Shown: positions 61,886-64,000 of the stretch, piece after piece | Numbering within the stretch: position 1 is the first letter of the stretch | Layout: each line of letters begins with the position of its first letter | Origin: Anthopleura xanthogrammica | Lineage: Eukaryota; Cnidaria; Anthozoa; Actiniaria; Actiniidae | Direction: 5' to 3' | Length of the DNA stretch: 64,000 bases | Assembly: GCA_964019055.1 (NCBI GenBank) | Contig: OZ025222.1 | Coordinates: 5,762,746-5,826,745, forward strand | Program-made: the position numbers and the translations under genes | The notes under the pieces: model-generated | Told to the model about the DNA's origin: nothing | What the model saw: the letters and a program-made list of their open reading frames with translations, nothing else | The model's database searches: none

Positions 61886-63352
61886 ATGTACGACGACATC
61901 TGGGAAGGGTTTAAGAAAAAGTTTCCCCATGCGGACTTTGATAAGTTTGAAGCTAAGTCTGATGGAATTTACTACAAGCCTACGGGGGGAAAAATGTATG
62001 ATGGTAAAGAAGTTAGTGTTGCCTTCCTAAGAAAAACACTTGTTCCTAAGCATAACTTTCCTGAAAACATAATACAGACCATTCTTAAGTATCCCAACCC
62101 CGCTGTGGACTTTAGTGAGAAACTAAAGGACGACCTTACCCTAAGGATAAGGACTGGTAGTGATAGCTTCGTTGCCAAGATCAGAAATATCTTTACGGAG
62201 GTACCCATTACGCATACCACGGCAAAGGAATCCCATGAGTGGTTGGCTGGACCCAACATGCATTACTGGCCACAGCAATTAAACTTTGCCGTGTGGTGTG
62301 CTACCAGTGGTTGTGGTGTTGCAAGGGACCTTATGAAACTACCGGTGTTCATGTTTCACTTTCATTTTACGGTGCGAAGAATCTTATATGAGATGAGAGT
62401 TCCACTTCCGGGGGATAAGGCATTTGATCCAAAGGATAACCATTATGATAAGGTTGCCATTAGTAGGTTGAGGGCAGAGTTTGATGTTAAGGGAGACTTT
62501 AGGTACACCCATGGCCTTAATAATGGATTAGGGTACGTATATGGTTATTGGGGGATGGGGGGGCATGAATTAACTTCAAGGGAAGTCCATTACCTACGCC
62601 TAAAGTGGGACACGGGATACCATACGCAAACCACCGACAATTCAACCTTCTTCACACCCAACTCCAGAAAGACCAAAGAAGTAAGGGATGGGTCCCTATT
62701 TAAAGATGAAGGGGGTGTTTATGGGGGTGCTAATACCTTGATCAAATACATTCTTAATGATTATACCAGGCCCTACTTAAACTTCATACCCAAGGAAGGT
62801 AAGGGGTTAACAGGAGCCGGTCTGGCAAGAATAAACAGGAGCATAGAAGCTCTTGTTTACTGCGTCCTGGGTGCACAAGTAAACACAAGAAGCAGCATCG
62901 TGGGTAATAGTGGTTCAGCAGAGGAAACCAGGCAGCAGTTCCTAGTCCTATTTGAGTCTGCTATCATTGAAAATGACATTGCTAAGAGCATCCAAAGATA
63001 CCAGATGGCCACGCGGCAGGCTAAGGCTAGGCTGGATTATGCCGTAGCACCAGGGTGTTGGTTGATGCCTAGTAACTTAGTTATAAACAATTCGCGGGTT
63101 TTGGGGTATAATAATAAGCTCCAAAGGGCCACGGAGGACATGAAGTTTGGTGTTAATAATATCAACAGCGAGATGACCAAGGGGATACCAGACTTTGGAG
63201 ATAAGAAAGAACATCCTACGTCCAAAGGGGTGGATAAGCCCCTGCCCAAGAAAGAACATCCTACGTTCAAAGGGGTGGATAAGCCAGATCATGAGCTTCT
63301 AAAGGCCGGCTTAATAGTTGGGGGTCTTGCTCTGGGGTATTATATATGGTGA
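61886..63352 (+). CDS. WPQQLNF-family Polinton protein (488 aa, intact)
   Basis: The best preserved copy of a gene found in all three Polintons here. Order: MYDDIWEGFKKKFP, KIRNIFTEVPITH, WLAGPNMHYWPQQLNFAVW, CATSGCGVARDLM, FHFHFTVRRILYE, a region unique to this copy (about 205-290), SIEALVYCVLGAQVN, ETRQQFLVLFES, LDYAVAPGCWLMPS, GVNNIN. The tail holds two KEHPT.KGVDKP repeats and closes with a hydrophobic anchor (LIVGGLALGYYIW). The conserved Trp/Pro/Gln motif with a Cys-Gly-Cys turn lies at about 120-145. No enzyme family recognised; a structural virion protein or a membrane-tethered assembly factor is possible. Confidence 0.75.
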   Translation: MYDDIWEGFKKKFPHADFDKFEAKSDGIYYKPTGGKMYDGKEVSVAFLRKTLVPKHNFPENIIQTILKYPNPAVDFSEKLKDDLTLRIRTGSDSFVAKIRNIFTEVPITHTTAKESHEWLAGPNMHYWPQQLNFAVWCATSGCGVARDLMKLPVFMFHFHFTVRRILYEMRVPLPGDKAFDPKDNHYDKVAISRLRAEFDVKGDFRYTHGLNNGLGYVYGYWGMGGHELTSREVHYLRLKWDTGYHTQTTDNSTFFTPNSRKTKEVRDGSLFKDEGGVYGGANTLIKYILNDYTRPYLNFIPKEGKGLTGAGLARINRSIEALVYCVLGAQVNTRSSIVGNSGSAEETRQQFLVLFESAIIENDIAKSIQRYQMATRQAKARLDYAVAPGCWLMPSNLVINNSRVLGYNNKLQRATEDMKFGVNNINSEMTKGIPDFGDKKEHPTSKGVDKPLPKKEHPTFKGVDKPDHELLKAGLIVGGLALGYYIW

Positions 63353-63804
63353 TAAACAACCCCTACCTAGCTGGAGTAGATTGTGTTTATACCACTTACA
63401 CGGGAGAAAAAAAATACAGTGCAGCTTCTTGGGTCGACGTCACGGGGATGTCCGTGGACCTGAATTATAGTGGAAAGAAGCTTATTTTATGTAGCATTTG
63501 CTTGGGAACGAATAGTCATGCCAACGTAGGCTTTAGATTCCTAGATGACAATGGAGTTCTTCAGCCTATGAGAACGAAGACTAACAACCGAGAAGCCGCA
63601 CACTTTTCTGTAGAGCCGAATCCATTCTCTGTTGAAAACTTATCGGTTTGGACATTCCATATGGTTGCGGACTGCCATGGAAAGGTAAAGCTACAAATGA
63701 GGGTCGACGACACTGGAAAGGTCACAGTGAATAGCATAGAGGACCAAAGGGACGCAAAATATAACCATGCGACCATTAGCACTCTTACGGTGTTGAGTCT
63801 GTAA
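63346..63804 (+). CDS. Small beta-rich protein, first of a tandem pair (152 aa)
   Basis: The start overlaps the WPQQLNF stop by 7 bp (ATATGGTGATAA). Beta-rich pattern: CVYTTYTGEKKYS, WVDVTGMSVDLNYSGKKLIL, NVGFRFLDDNGVL, VWTFHMVADCHGKVKLQMRV, and a closing THATISTLTVLSL-like strand. The W..V.GM.V....L.LC.I.......NVGFR core recurs in the next gene. This resembles single jelly-roll or TNF/C1q-like beta sandwiches in character, but no family is named. Possibly a fibre or minor virion protein. Confidence 0.6.
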   Translation: MVINNPYLAGVDCVYTTYTGEKKYSAASWVDVTGMSVDLNYSGKKLILCSICLGTNSHANVGFRFLDDNGVLQPMRTKTNNREAAHFSVEPNPFSVENLSVWTFHMVADCHGKVKLQMRVDDTGKVTVNSIEDQRDAKYNHATISTLTVLSL

Positions 63805-63824
63805 AATCCACGGATTTTAAATAT

Positions 63825-64000
63825 ATGAACCCCCACGTGAAAGAAACTAGGTTCGTGCATTATCTTGACGAAAAGGAGTACACAAGCAATGATTGGTCCG
63901 ACACTGGTCTGGAGGTGGAGGTCGGAGGCTTGGGATTGGTCCTATGCACTATCAGCATTAACATGCGGTATAATACCAATGTTGGGCTCAGGATCGCGGA
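63825..64000 (+). CDS. Tandem paralogue of the previous gene (runs off the window)
   Basis: Starts at ATG in ATATATGAAC. The visible part shows HVKETRFVHYLDEKEY, then NDWSDTGLEVEVGGLGLVLC, TISINMRYNTNVGLRI, matching the order W.D..G..V....L.LC.I......NVG.R of 63346-63804. So the two genes are a tandem duplication. The rest is outside. Confidence 0.55.
   Translation, partial: MNPHVKETRFVHYLDEKEYTSNDWSDTGLEVEVGGLGLVLCTISINMRYNTNVGLRIA

Larger units (their letters stand above)
59861..64000 (+). mobile_element. Polinton 3, left part (right part outside the window)
   Basis: It starts AGTAGGGTTTAACCGCC, like the AGTAGG start of the complete Polinton, right at the point where BEL-2 gag sequence ends. 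Inside are a VLTF3-like gene, an unknown gene, the membrane and WPQQLNF core genes shared with the other Polintons, and two tandem small genes. No polymerase or integrase is in view. The far terminal repeat and duplication would lie outside. Confidence 0.72.

Noticed and set aside
1..64000. tRNA or rRNA genes
   Set aside because: I saw no cloverleaf-type A and B box pair or conserved rRNA segment in the window.

Overview
This is a eukaryotic, animal-type window in which almost every base belongs to mobile DNA. Spliced exons with GT/AG borders, a THAP zinc finger, BEL/Pao and Gypsy retrotransposons, and Polinton/Maverick elements with capsid genes together suggest an invertebrate, most likely a cnidarian. 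That assignment is inference from the repeat families, not a direct observation.

Layout. (1) 1-9335 is a decayed, rearranged Polinton. It holds remnants of the packaging ATPase, capsid protein, N-terminal DNA polymerase and accessory genes, is interrupted by a 1.8-kb inverted-repeat transposon (2170-3983), and carries two direct copies of a roughly 0.9-kb segment. (2) 9340-10315 is a tandem repeat of about 255 bp. (3) 10650-11099 and 52767-53949 are exons of one THAP-domain, transposase-like gene. Its second exon is split by a BEL/Pao element whose LTRs (11100-11396 and 52359-52761) are flanked by the 5-bp duplication CAAGT. (4) The BEL element lies on the minus strand and is itself filled with insertions: a Gypsy element (13352-17683, duplication CTCTG), a foldback element with two 1,010-bp arms (18763-22019, TTAA at both ends), a block of about 11.8 kb with two divergent spliced genes, a tandem repeat and a broken protein kinase (22024-33852), and a complete 16,151-bp Polinton (34508-50658, duplication AGAGC). 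(5) 54431-59860 is a second minus-strand BEL element with a nearly whole pol. (6) At 59861 its gag is cut by the end of another Polinton that runs off the window and encodes a VLTF3-like late transcription factor.

The complete Polinton is the best preserved unit. It has terminal inverted repeats, a protein-primed family B DNA polymerase with all motifs, a D-D-35-E integrase, an FtsK/HerA-like packaging ATPase, a probable double-jelly-roll capsid protein, a probable penton or minor capsid protein, a probable ssDNA-binding protein and a run of small membrane proteins. This is an integrated virus-like set: replication (PolB, SSB), integration (integrase) and virion formation (capsid, penton, ATPase, membrane-active proteins). 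Its visible lesions are one frameshift in the WPQQLNF-family gene and a huge AAG expansion in a small paralogue. I recognise no adenain-like protease.

The most novel-looking parts are the 22-34 kb block, which may be an undescribed multi-gene DNA transposon, and two conserved gene families shared by all three Polintons: a tail-anchored WPQQLNF protein and a glycine-rich membrane protein.
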